23,970 nucleotides of DNA, from assembly GCF_000485595.1 (NCBI RefSeq), contig NW_014578955.1:1-23970 (forward strand). Direction: 5' to 3'. The DNA is from Priapulus caudatus (lineage: Eukaryota; Priapulida; Priapulimorpha; Priapulimorphida; Priapulidae). Below, in pieces: positions 10,017 to 20,900 of this stretch. The stretch's first letter is position 1, and every line of letters starts with the position of its first letter. The notes below the pieces were generated by a model. It had not been told where the DNA came from. It saw only the letters and a list, made by a program, of their open reading frames with translations, and searched no databases. Position numbers and translations under genes: made by a program.

Positions 10017-10219
10017 ATTCATGACACAGTAAATTCGTAATTCATGACAATTAATTTTTAGAAACATGCAATCAAGAGCGTATTAGGCAGAATGGTCGAT
10101 TTAGAAAGACTTTATTAAGACGCTCTTGAAACAATATACACTGAGAGTCCATAATAAAGATATAATCTCTTAATATATACCCTTGATATATATTATATAT
10201 TTATAACAATCATATATAT

Positions 10220-10576
10220 AAACATGAATTAATATTATAAATTAGAAAATAGTTTAGCGTCAGCCAGATACGATACCTGACCTTAATTTGCGAATTAAGA
10301 TTAGAATCAATAATATAGGCCCTATATATATTATATATATATGTAAACACGACATATTAGAAATTACAAAATAGTTTACCATCATACAATATCTGAAATA
10401 AATTTGCAAATTGAGATTAGAACTAACATATAGAAACATATATCAAGAATCCATCATTGAGATATGCTCTATTATGGACTCTGGATATAAAAACACGACA
10501 TAATATTCGAAATTAGAAAATGGTTTAGCGTCAGCGAGATACGTTATCTGAATGAACGTTGCAAATTGAGATTAGA
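10220..10576. repeat. Three diverged copies of a ~90-bp unit in helicase intron 1
   Basis: Copies at 10220-10310, 10345-10424 and 10490-10576 share the order AAACACGA, AAATTAGAAAAT, GTTTAGCGTCA, ATCTGA, TTTGCAAATT and GAGATTAGA. AT-rich spacers separate them. Flanking words around GAGAGTCCATAATA at 10143 recur inverted near 10463-10483. Confidence 0.6.
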
Positions 10577-12061
10577 CATTTTAAACTGATATGTTAGTGG
10601 TAGAATATTTGCTCTATAAATAAGTTTGTGCATGATTTTTCAGGTACAGGAAAGACATACCTGGTGAAAGAAATAGCGGAAACGTTAAGAAGCTTGGGGA
10701 AAACGGTTGCTGTTTTAAGCACAACAGATATGAACTACTACTAGGCTACTGCAAAGTGATTAATAACATGAAACTTTGCCCAATATAAAGATTTCGTAAC
10801 CCGTAAAAAATGTAAACATTGAGCCATTTGAATGTCTGGGATTCAAAAAGAAGATGTTGCTGGCAAGTCGTATTGAAATCTAATAGCAAAAATAGGGCCG
10901 AATATGGAGTATGATACAGAAACATTAGCGTGTGAGTCAACGTTTATTTGCAAAATGAAATGATATAAGTATATGTTTGTTTGATAACCTTTATTTAACA
11001 TATTAATTTAAAGTAAAATTAAAATTAAATTAAAAATAATTTTTATATGTATTTTGCTAACTTTTAGGTGTGTCTGCTAATGCGCTTCTGGAATATGGAG
11101 GCTCCACCATTCACAAGTGGGCTGGAATGGGAGATGGTCGTTTCAGTGGAGAACACCTAGCACACCTCATCAACACTGATAATGCATACACGGCAGTGAA
11201 AAACAACATTCTGTCAGTTAATGCCATCATCATTGATGAAGTCTCCATGTTGAGGTAGCAAACACTGGAGACCTTAGAAATTATCTGAAGAAAACTGAGG
11301 TCATCCGATTTCTTCTTCGGTGGCCTCCAAATAATAATGGCTGGAGATTTCTATCAGCTACCTCCAGTGCCAAGTCCAGAGTATGGTGACTATGGTCACT
11401 ATTGCTTCCTATCTCACACCTTCATCTGCGTCCCACACAAGCTGCAGCTTGTTGAGGTACTTTGCCAGAAAGATGATGTCCTAATCACCTGCATCAACGA
11501 GCTAGCTAGGGGTGAATCTCTATCCCCAGGCTCTTGCTCTGTCCTGGCTAAGGTAGCTCGCCCTTTGAAGGCATCAGGTCAGCTTGTCCTTTTCTCTAGA
11601 AATTTTGAGGCTGATGTATTCAATGCAGAAAAGCTCAGCCAGCTGCAAGGAAAGCAGACCTTATACACGGCGACCGACTCTGGAGATAGGCAAACATTAA
11701 GAAGAAGATCTAGAGTTCCCAGGTATGTTGCCCTCAAAGTCGGTGCACCTGTTGTTCTGACTGCGAACATATCAGAACAGTACTTCAATGGCCTGTTAGG
11801 GACAGTTACTGCGATCACACCTGATGGCCCTCTCATAAAGTTTGAAGTCAAGGGTCATCAACAGGCAATAATCATCAGTCCTCACCTTTCTTCAATTTTT
11901 TCACCGGCACATCAGAAGGTCATTGCAACGAGGAAGCAGCTACCCTTACTGCTTGCGGTTGCAATGACGATCCACAAATGTCAAGGTATGACACTAACAT
12001 CAGTTGAAGTGCACTGCCAGCACATCTTTGCAGCAGGCCAACTCGGAGTCGCTGTCGAAAG

Positions 12062-12778
12062 AGTAACCAGCAGGGAAGACTGTCACAGTTCCTATTCTGG
12101 ACGGCAACGGAAGAAGACGTGCAAGCCGTACAGCAACAAGTAGCCAGATTATACGAAGACCAGACAGGTTTGACCAAAATTGTAAAAGAACACATAACAG
12201 TGTGAAACTTTACCAGGCTACAGACGGAAGCAAACACCAAGGGAATAACAAGATTGGCCAATGCCACAGAACAGATGGCCCGTACGATAGGACTATTGGA
12301 AGCAAGAATGAAATATACAAACAACTTAGTGACGACCGACATCATACGAGTAATAGATATCATTGGAACCTACCACGAATACATGAATATTATCGATAAA
12401 GCCAGAAGCACGTTGACAGTGCTCACACAAACAATCAACGACCTACTAGCTCATACCTGTCTATCCACACTACTCGCGCCTAAAGAACCATACCAAGCCC
12501 TTAACCACATCAAGCAGCAACTCCCGCCCGCATTTGAACTCGCGTACTCACCATCCACACAACTATTCCAATATTATACATCCTTGAATGTACAGCTAAA
12601 AGTCGCGCACGAGGCAGAAGTATTCACAGGGATAAAACGATTACCGACAGACAACACACAGCAATACCGAGCGCAGCTAAAACGATCAGCAAACCAAGAA
12701 CAAGAAAAAAAACACAGTATCCAGCAGTCACGCCAGAAACAGGCACTCATTCCAGGACTCGGAAGACAACAATATTAG
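12062..12778 (+). pseudogene. Envelope fusion (F)-like protein fragment, baculovirus F / errantivirus Env type
   Basis: One frame from about 12062 to the TAG at 12776-12778 holds a segment starting GRLSQFLFWTATEEDV. This resembles the fusion-peptide region and start of the F1/transmembrane subunit in baculovirus F and gypsy/errantivirus Env proteins, where LFGTAT-like words followed by an acidic DV/DI are usual. A long helical stretch and a segment with LLAPKEPYQAL and LPPAFEL follow, also in the family order. Such proteins drive membrane fusion during entry. A TGA at 12203-12205 interrupts it. The signal peptide, furin-cleaved N-terminal subunit and transmembrane anchor are not seen, so this is a fragment of about 238 codons. 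It begins exactly where the helicase reading ends. Assignment is by motif pattern only. Confidence 0.6.
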
Positions 12779-14364
12779 CAAGATGATGAACATACTAATT
12801 GTGTTACTAATTAACACAGTAATGTCTGGAATATAAGTTAGTTGACTGTGTGGACTTGCTCTAAATCTGTTAGTAAATGTAATGTCTGATATGTAATATC
12901 ATATTGCTCTTCATCCATATCCACTACCGGCGACAACAGTACCAACGCCATGTTATTCAGTAGTATAGTAGAATAACAGTACTTTTTCTCGAATCTATAC
13001 CGGAAATCGAAAAGAGGAAATTGAACAGTACACAATTCCCAAGGACAAATTTGATGCTAATGGTTTTTGTGATAAGAAGACCAGGCAGCGAACAACCGGA
13101 GTCTGATCGTATCAGTGCTGTCAATGCACAGTGCCCCAAGTGGGTATTTCACTTCTAAGAAACCATTTACCTAAATTGGACCATTACAGTAGATCACAAA
13201 TTCAAGAAAGTCTCCGCTTGAAAAATTATGACATTACTTCACTAAATAAATCACAGATAGGCCTAGAGTGTGCATGTACATGTATATTCACACATGTAGG
13301 CCCTATACTGTACGCATAAAATTTAAAGGTGGATTAGCACATGTTATTAAATCAAGCTTATGTAAGATGGCGCCACCTTCACACAATTGCTACCATGGCC
13401 GCAGTTGTGGCCAGATCATAGCCAAGACATATTGGCCTCCTGGCTATGATTTGGACGCGACCTTTCACGACTGGCAAAATGGTTCACATGGAAACTACGT
13501 GTGTTGTAAACAACAAGTATCTCCATGCAAAGCACAGGTGTACGCGTGCAAGATGGAGGTATTTTTTGGCTTTTCATCACATTCTCATTTGGAAATTTCG
13601 CACTGAGCGTCATCAGATCCAAAACCGTGTGCTTGCAAAAACAAATGTTTACCAACAGAATCAAGATCCGGGAGAGGCGTATGCCCCTGCAGAGTCCGGA
13701 ACGTGGTATGCACAAATCTCCTGTGATCTGGGAAAAATCGTAAGTCGAATTTTGGTGAAAATTTAGTTAGATCCATATTTGGACTTACTAGGTTTTACCT
13801 CTTCATTTGAGCAAGTTAAAGTGTGTGAAACTCTTCCCTGTTTACAGTTTTTCATCTGTAAGAACCTAGTATGTCCGCAAGTCTCAAGCAGGTCATGTAT
13901 ACTGATCTGCAAAAACCTAGCAAGTTCAATGAGCAATCACATTTGCTCATTTGTTCATGTAATCACATGGAAATGTGGCTGGTGGTCATGGCGATGATGT
14001 CCCAGAGGAAATGAATGAAGTCCCTCAACAGCCGCCAGACGTTCCAAGGCCAAAGTAAGTATACTGCAGGAGGTGGCACTAGCGATCAGGTGGCGCTAGC
14101 GATCATGGCGACAGGTGGGATTTTGTGAGCTCCGCAATGGCTGGGGTGTTGTGCCTATTTTAATCCGTGTACCTGCATATCTATGACGACCATCCAGTAC
14201 AAAATAACAAGAGCCGCAGAGCGTCTGGGCTCATCTGAGGTCTGTTGCTACGATTATAAACGTAAAATTTCAGTCGTGCGTAGTACCACATTTGTTAGGC
14301 GCAGATATGCAGACACGCAGTTGAGTACACATCATTGTTAGGACACGCCCACTATCGCAGATGG
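12779..14364. other. Long non-coding stretch, no gene recognised
   Basis: Several overlapping open readings on both strands lie at 13268-13776, but none shows a domain or splice pattern I can support. Visible structure is a 10-bp inverted repeat at 13415-13424 and 13441-13450 (ATCATAGCCA), and a 17-bp unit repeated twice near 14070-14105 (GGTGGCRCTAGCGATCA). Confidence 0.4.
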
Positions 14365-14451
14365 AGGGTAGGGGGAGGGCGTGGGGGCGAGGGTGGGAAG
14401 GGTGCGGGGGAGGGGTGGGGAGGGGATAGGGGGAGGGTGGGGGGAGAGGGC
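14365..14451 (+). other. G-rich, quadruplex-prone tract
   Basis: About 85 bases are almost purely G and A with many runs of three to five G, such as GGGGGAGGGCG and GGGGAGGGG. Four or more nearby G-runs fit the pattern for G-quadruplex formation on the plus strand. No gene is seen to which it belongs. Confidence 0.65.
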
Positions 14452-14632
14452 GTCTATATAGCAAAAGCAGTCACTCCTCTTGTTAACATTCAACAAATCC
14501 ATGTTATAACCCTCTCTTGAGGGTCAAAGGCTTATCATGACACATTACTCTTCGCACGTCAGTGGAAAGCGCACATTTCATGGTCCTTTCAATAAAGCCA
14601 TAAAAAGGTAAGGTCAACCGCCTGAAACAAAA

Positions 14633-15116
14633 AAGTTTTTTCAAATCGCTCGTACACGAAGCCGGCAGGCCTGTCCTCCAGAAACGTGTCTTAAAAATCT
14701 GCCCTGTGCCCCATTGGACCTTTTACCTGTGGAACCTCCGATTCGGGCACAGTGATGCTCTTTTCGCTACCATGATGCTATACACGCGACTATCACGAGC
14801 CCTAAGTCGAGCCGTTAGGACTTGTGCCGCAATTCTGCATTTCCTCCCTATATACCTTAAGTTAAGAGGGAATGTTCCCTCCTTTACACCTCTTTGACCG
14901 TTTGACCTTTCTGACCCCAGCCCTTTCGACATCGCAACGCGATTCGGATTACCCCCCCCACGTCCGCCGAATATCCGGGTGACCGTACGCGAGGAGCCGT
15001 GTAGATGGTGGGCCCAACTGTTGACGGACGCACGGACGGACGCACGGACGGACGGACGCACGGACGGACGATCATGCGATTCTACAAGCTGCATCTGACT
15101 ATGTCAGATGAGCTAA
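14633..15116 (-). repeat. Dispersed CCGT-rich repeat, copy 2 (inverted)
   Basis: This is the reverse-complement counterpart of 2229-2676. The strong matches are GATTCTACAAGCTGCATCTGA at its right end, the ACGGACGG tract at 15024-15070, GCATCATGG near 14768 and the AAAATCTGCCCTGTGCCCC block at 14693-14712. Apparent open frames across the ACGGACGG tract are low-complexity artefacts. Confidence 0.75.
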
Positions 15117-15487
15117 AAACTGGGCCCTACACTGTGTTGTGTTGGTGTGTCAATCAAAACTTGGGCCCTCAGAGTATCACAATGAAATATTTCGAAAGAG
15201 GACACTTTTATGCGTGCCGACAGCGTCCATGGTAGCATCAGAAGTAAAATGAAGAAGTCTCCCGAGATATGAACATTTCAGGATTTCGTAAATCTCTGCG
15301 ACAAATCTGGGGCTAAAATCAAGTTAATCATAATGCAATACCATGATTTTTATGAATTTGAGGATGGTCACCGAATATAATTCATACATTAATACCGACA
15401 TAATAATGTACAGTAGAGCCTACTTTCAGCATATTGGTTATGTACAGAATTTGTTGCCACAAAAAATCTAATAACATTTCAAGCCAT
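15117..15487. other. Spacer before the Harbinger element
   Basis: Nothing recognisable is present: no splice-linked open frame and no clear repeat. Confidence 0.4.
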
Positions 15488-15590
15488 GGGGCCCGTTGTC
15501 AGAAACATCGTAAAGTTAATGCTGAAGTTAATGCTACGATAACACTTACGACTAATGCTAATGTTGCGAGACTAGCGTTGACAGAAACAC
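15488..15590 (+). repeat. Left Harbinger terminal inverted repeat with duplicated internal motif
   Basis: The word GTTGTCAGAAACA at 15495-15507 recurs as GTTGACAGAAACA at 15577-15589, 82 bp inside. The right end has the same pair. These are probable transposase or Myb-protein binding sites. Confidence 0.65.
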
Positions 15591-15801
15591 ATCGCAGCTA
15601 TTAGAAAACTTACGATGGCCGGAACTTCCTCCTTGTTCGAAATCCCGCAGTGCATTTCGGGAACGCAGACGATTTGTTTACATTTTGCAGCCGATCAGCT
15701 GTTCGCGCGCGACATACGAACTCATTCATTCATAACTCGAACATTCGTGCGTATACGTTTCAGTTAAATAAAACAATAATTATATATAAATAACATTTGC
15801 A

Positions 15802-17852
15802 ATGGAATTTGAGAGTGAAAGACCGTTGGCGTCGGCAGAAGCTAAGGTATTGGATTAGTACTAGTATTTTACTGGCACTTTCTTAAATAATAATATGTTA
15901 TTACTAGTAGTACTAGTAGTAGTACGTATTACTATTAGTCTACTACTAGACAATTGCTGAATGTTACATAACATATCAGGAGTCTATCAATATTGATAGA
16001 CTCCTGAACATATATTTATGTTGTATATATGTTACGGAGTTATCTATCCATTTGATCAACTTTGTCTCTCATACCATTTTCGGTATATAGCCCATAAATT
16101 AATCAAGCGATTTGTCACGATTTGCCTACACATAATCCTGTGTAGACTGTTGGAGTGTTGCAACTTATAATCTGATACTGTAGTACTGTTTTGTGATGGC
16201 TCCAATAAAATATTATGTATTGAGAATAACTGAATATACGTATGCTGATATATATATTGAATAGAGGCGACCGAACTGGCGAAGAGAAGAAATTGAGGTT
16301 CTCGCCGAGGCCTGCCTGGAGAGGCAGGATGTGGTGCGTGGTCGCCTGTCGAATAATCTGACCGTCAACCAGAAAAATGACAACTGGCGAGAAATCGCAG
16401 ACAGTGTCAATGCGATTGGCATGATGGACAGGCATCCTGCCGAAGTAAACAAATTTCTATTGCTAATATTATATATATATATAATATATAACATGGCAAA
16501 TGGTATGTGCACATAGGTTTTTGATATCAATTATAATTAAAGAAATTTATGCAAAACGTGCAAACCTTTACATAATACATTTTTACAGTGCAAAATAAAG
16601 TGGACCAACTACACCTCAGAGCTCAGGAAAAAAGAGCGGCATAACGCAACAGAGGCGCGACGCACAGGTGCGCAGGCAACATTATGAAGCCCCCCTCCCC
16701 CACCCACACGAGTAAAGTAAAGCCATGTAAACACGAACAGTTACTGATTTTGGTGCATCTCAAAGTCAAAGTTGCAATGTTAAGGCTAGATACCTCCATT
16801 AATGCGTTCCTGTATTCATCAATCGATATCAGACGTGGCATACACGAACACTATCTAAAATCATTTACACTAGTTTTTCTGATTTAACAGGAGGGGGACA
16901 ACCCTCAGTGATCCAGTTCTCAGACATTGAGAGCCAGGTCATCGAAGGTTACATACCTCCTGAAATTATTTATGGAGTCACGGAGGGAGTTGAAATAACA
17001 GGTAATGCTTCGTATGTATTGTTATACTAAAATTGATGTATCAAATGTATTTCCAACTGTTTATCTGAATTTTACAATGTCAATATTAAATCTGCTAGGG
17101 ACAAGTACAGCTGATGCTAGTGGAGTAGCCATTCTAGAACCGGTGATTGTGGCTGGGCCAGGACCAGGACCAAGGCAGGCATCACCTCTTCGCAAAAGAG
17201 CGAGAAAGTCAACAGAAAGTAAATAAACATGTTATATTTAGTATTAGGTTCATTTACAGATAATATAAACATAATATGAATTTCAATCCCTAGTATAGTT
17301 TTTGTATGCAATGAAGTTTAGTGCAATTAAATGCAATAAAATTTAACTTGCAGGCTCATTTGAAAAAGAATACCTTCAATTAAAAAGGCAAGAGCAGATA
17401 GAGAGGTGTGTGATAATTAGTGGCAGCAGTTGCAATTTTCATTACTGAATATTATAAATGCTTGTGCATTGAATGACAAACTTAAGTTAATATTAACATC
17501 AATGTTACAATTGATTACGATGGAAACAACATTATATACTGTCCATCTTCATGACACTAAGTTTGTAAACTGTTTATAACATATAACAGTTTAAATCTAA
17601 AGTTAAGCATAATTTCAAAACCATTAATTTTGACAGAAATAGAAGACATGATGAACTGATACAGGAACTAAGAAACATTACAAAAGAACGTGAGTATTAT
17701 TCATATGTCTGACTATAAATACAAAAATAATATAGATTAAAATTTTAAAATTAAAAAAGATGTAATAACTTAATAACCATTAATAACAATTTAATAAACT
17801 GTTAACTAGTTAATTAACTAGTTGTACAGCAACGTACATAACGATGACGTAG
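15802..17852 (+). CDS. Myb/SANT-like DNA-binding protein of the Harbinger element
   Basis: Eight exons fit GT/AG rules and keep phase throughout: 15802-15846, 16265-16444, 16589-16667, 16891-17001, 17099-17218, 17354-17405, 17637-17689 and 17830-17852 (TAG). They sum to 663 nt, or 220 residues. Residues about 15-85 form a Myb/SANT-like domain (RRPNWREEEIEVL, NWREIADSVNAIG, CKIKWTNYTSELRKKE), followed by IPPEIIYGV, a Pro/Gly linker, a basic patch (RKRARK) and a charged, coiled-coil-like C-terminus. In Harbinger elements this partner protein binds the transposon ends and helps bring the transposase into the nucleus. The ATG lies 314 bp from the left end. I see no stop or frameshift, so it may still be functional. 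The last tiny exon is the least certain. Confidence 0.78.
15976..16007. repeat. 32-bp perfect palindrome in Myb-like intron 1
   Basis: The arm TCAGGAGTCTATCAAT is followed immediately by its exact complement, with no spacer. It lies in the first intron of the Myb-like gene. It could form a hairpin in the pre-mRNA or a cruciform. Confidence 0.8.
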
Positions 17853-17920
17853 AACGCTGTCCAGAATTAGACGTAAATGGAAGGATAGTTAGAGATAATC
17901 TGATTCGAAATGCGTTTTAA
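17822..17920 (+). other. Orphan reading resembling a Harbinger transposase C-terminal tail
   Basis: On the plus strand, overlapping the last Myb-like exon in another frame, an open reading ends DVNGRIVRDNLIRNAF then TAA. HARBI1-like proteins often end in a pattern close to G..(V)RD.LI...F. The transposase itself is on the other strand and its last visible exon stops about 50 bp away, so this may be an inverted terminal exon or chance. Confidence 0.25.
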
Positions 17921-17969
17921 TGTCATTTACAGTGACCCAATTTAAAGTGACATACATATTTACGTTCAC

Positions 17970-20900
17970 TCACCTGTTATTCTTCATGTGGGCATTTGGT
18001 AGCATTTCTACCATGACGTCGTTAAACGTTATGCACATGTTGTGCAAAACACAACATGCAACAATCGCCTTGCATGCCTTGCCTGCTTCAATGAAGAGGC
18101 CTCCTGATGATCTATCAAGGCATCTGAATCGGCTCTTCAGGATGCCATTGACCTGTTCAATGCTTACCCTTGTCCCCTTGTGAGCAGCATTGTATCTGAC
18201 CTGTAATAATCAGCAGTATATCTATATATATATAGATATTCATGCATACATATAATGTAGCAGTTTCAACTGTCACATTTTTCTTGAAACATAAATGTAA
18301 TAGTATTGACTACTTCCTATGCGCATGCACACATTCTATAATCTAGTAATTATTGTTAGGTCCACGTGGATTGATATCGCTCGCTCTTGTTCGCCAGTTC
18401 GTGTGGGTTAAGAAGCAACATGTACCAGCTCCAACATTAAACTACCTTTTGAGTTACATCACTCGTCACCATTGCTTAACAATAAATACCGATGCTACTA
18501 ATTTACCTCTTGGTCGTTGTGAGGTCGCAATTAAGACAGGGGTCATGAGGTATGGCCTCAAGGCATACCTGTAAAAATAAATCCAAACTTGTGTGATAAC
18601 CGGAATAAACTTTAATATCTTGCTCGCACACTGTAGTTACATCTTGCACAAAGACAAAGAACCTCTCACACCTGTGTGCCTCCTTCTGCGACCACCACCA
18701 GACTCTCGCACAGTTTAGCCATAACCCTGCATTCTGGTACAACACATTCACACTGATGTGTCAAACGGCTAGATACAAAAGATGCGTCGCGACACGCTCA
18801 CTGCTAAAATAATAGTCTCTGGCCACATGAACAAACAGCTGTTACATACCCACTGTCTGCCAGAAGTAACCCCTTATTTTGCAGGTCTCCGTTCTCCATC
18901 CTCTGTTGGATATTAGAACAGTCGAAGACTGCCATGTCATGCGCAGAACCAGGGAATCGAGCCGATACTGCTGTAATCCTGTTCTTGTGGTCGTTGATCA
19001 GCATGACATTGATACTGTGGAACCTGTAACACATAATTATTCTTGTTGCTAACTTCTAACAGTTTTCTATTGTTGTGTCTAATATAATTTGTATTAACGT
19101 AACCTTTATTTTGCTCGTGATTGATTCATAATAAAATAATTGTGTCATATAAGCTCACCCTTTTCTGCACACAAATACATCTTCGTTTCGTGGAGGCGTT
19201 CGAATTGCAACATGCGTTCCATCCACACACCCGATGACAGCCGGAAACTGCCGCTTTCGGTAAAATCCAACCTTGATCTGATGAATTGAAATAACATTTG
19301 TAAAGCGATATTAAAATAATTATAAGTGTAAATAAACACAAAGTGACTCATACGTTAAATATACAATATAAATTGGTTAAGTCATTTGCTTAACTGTATG
19401 AATTCGTGTAACTTCTTCTGTAAAATATAAATTTTATAAGTGACAAATGTATTAATTGTATGTACAGTAATTACTAATTACCTCTGCCAATTGGTCTTGT
19501 GATATTGGCAATGCGATCCATTTGCTAGCAACATTTACAAGGCAGTCTAGCACTGCGTCCAACACTCTGCAAACTGTCGCTTTCTGTACACCCATCGCTT
19601 CTCCAATGACATTGTAGAATGCCCCAGATGCCAAGAAGCGTAGGGTAATACAGACCTGAAACCACATCAATACAAGTGGTATATAAACAGTATGCACGTA
19701 CTGTTTTCTGTAATACGAAAACAGTAAAGATAACGAATAAGACCGCGATGGGCTTATGATTAGTTCTTAAGTTACAGTATTTTATTGTTGTACGTGAACG
19801 TTGAGATATACAGTTGGCGAACGGACGTAAAGCAAATACAAGCAAACTTTTAGTTGCAATTTTTTAACATTGTGTTTGTAGGACTTTCTTCAGAATTATT
19901 CAAGTCAAAGGAAAGTTATAATATTCTGTAGTATGTAACTGCACAAGTGTCCCCAAAACTTTGCCACCTAGCAGCCCTATAATATATACAGTAAAACTCG
20001 CATGTTATAAAGTCGACACTTTTCGCACCAGGGGCCCGTTTCATGAAGCTATCGTAAAAACACCATCTTAAGGATATCCTTAGAATTCTTGTACGAGAGC
20101 CTAACGCTGTCCTAAACGTCCCTCGTTAAAGTGTTTCACGAAACTTATGCCGGTGCGTTGTTAAGACGGTCCTTAAAATTCAGCTGTAACAATGTTGCTG
20201 GCGGCATAGACTGGTACCCTATCTACACCTTGCTACTAGATAGTCTATATATAGAGACATGTTACAAGTCTAATGGCGACCAAGTTCACTGTAAGTTGCT
20301 ACGCCAATCTCTCGCGTCATTTAGTTTTATTAAATGTAGGTACAACCGCGTGCAAACTAAAATGTCAAATCAGGGAGTATGACAGTAAATTGCGACAGCC
20401 AGCTCGCACATCCTCTAGACCGTACACTGTGCCATCGGCATTTCTGATGACGACTTACAAATGGGAAATTACTATTGTTTGTATTACATGGGACCTGGCC
20501 GAGGGCGACGACTTGCACATAATGACGGCTCATAAATGATCTTGATCTTGATTATATACTGTGTCGACCGCGTATTCGCGTATTATGACGCAGGTGGTGG
20601 GGCATGGTGAAGTTATGCACTCCCGGCTGTAACCTCGACACAGATGGCGTCGATTGCGCTCTGTGTGCAGGCATTCCAATCCACGATGGTCCGTGGAAAG
20701 AATGAGTTTTTGAATTCCTCTGTTGAGGTTCTAATGACTGCCAGTTTGTTGTCGTTTTTTTTCCTAGTGCACGATGGACCCATTCTGATATACTGGACTT
20801 TGGGGATCGCGGTACTTCCAGAGAGAATTTTGTTGAGAAACTTGAGTTGCTTCTCTTAATTTTACGACGTAGTTGCAGGTTCGGCCAATTAAGTGATTGT

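Larger units (their letters stand above)
9735..12065 (+). pseudogene. PIF1-like DNA helicase pseudogene, three exons
   Basis: Exon 1 (9735-9816, ATG at 9735) ends LLVLGQAG. Exon 2 (10644-10727) begins GTGKTYLV, so the Walker A motif spans the splice in phase. Exon 3 (from 11068) has GVSANAL, the Walker B IIIDEVSML, then GDFYQLPPV, and later TIHKCQGMTL and GQLGVAV. These are the ordered motifs of a PIF1 superfamily 1B helicase, which unwinds DNA 5' to 3'. No Rep/HUH or long N-terminal region of a Helitron is present, so it looks like one of the stand-alone PIF1-like copies common in invertebrates. Two in-frame stops (TAG 11256-11258 and TGA 11286-11288) lie between Walker B and motif III, and the exon 2 donor reads AT instead of GT. 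It is therefore a pseudogene. Similarity stops near 12065. Confidence 0.85.

Noticed and set aside
9735-12065. Helitron origin for the PIF1-like helicase
   Set aside because: No Rep/HUH domain or Helitron ends are visible, and the start is a short exon close to Walker A.
14706-15094. Open frames over the second dispersed repeat
   Set aside because: The sequence is the inverted copy of a non-coding repeat with an ACGGACGG microsatellite.
18353-18574. Plus-strand 73-codon open frame
   Set aside because: It is the shadow of the minus-strand transposase exon at 18507-18568 and its intron.
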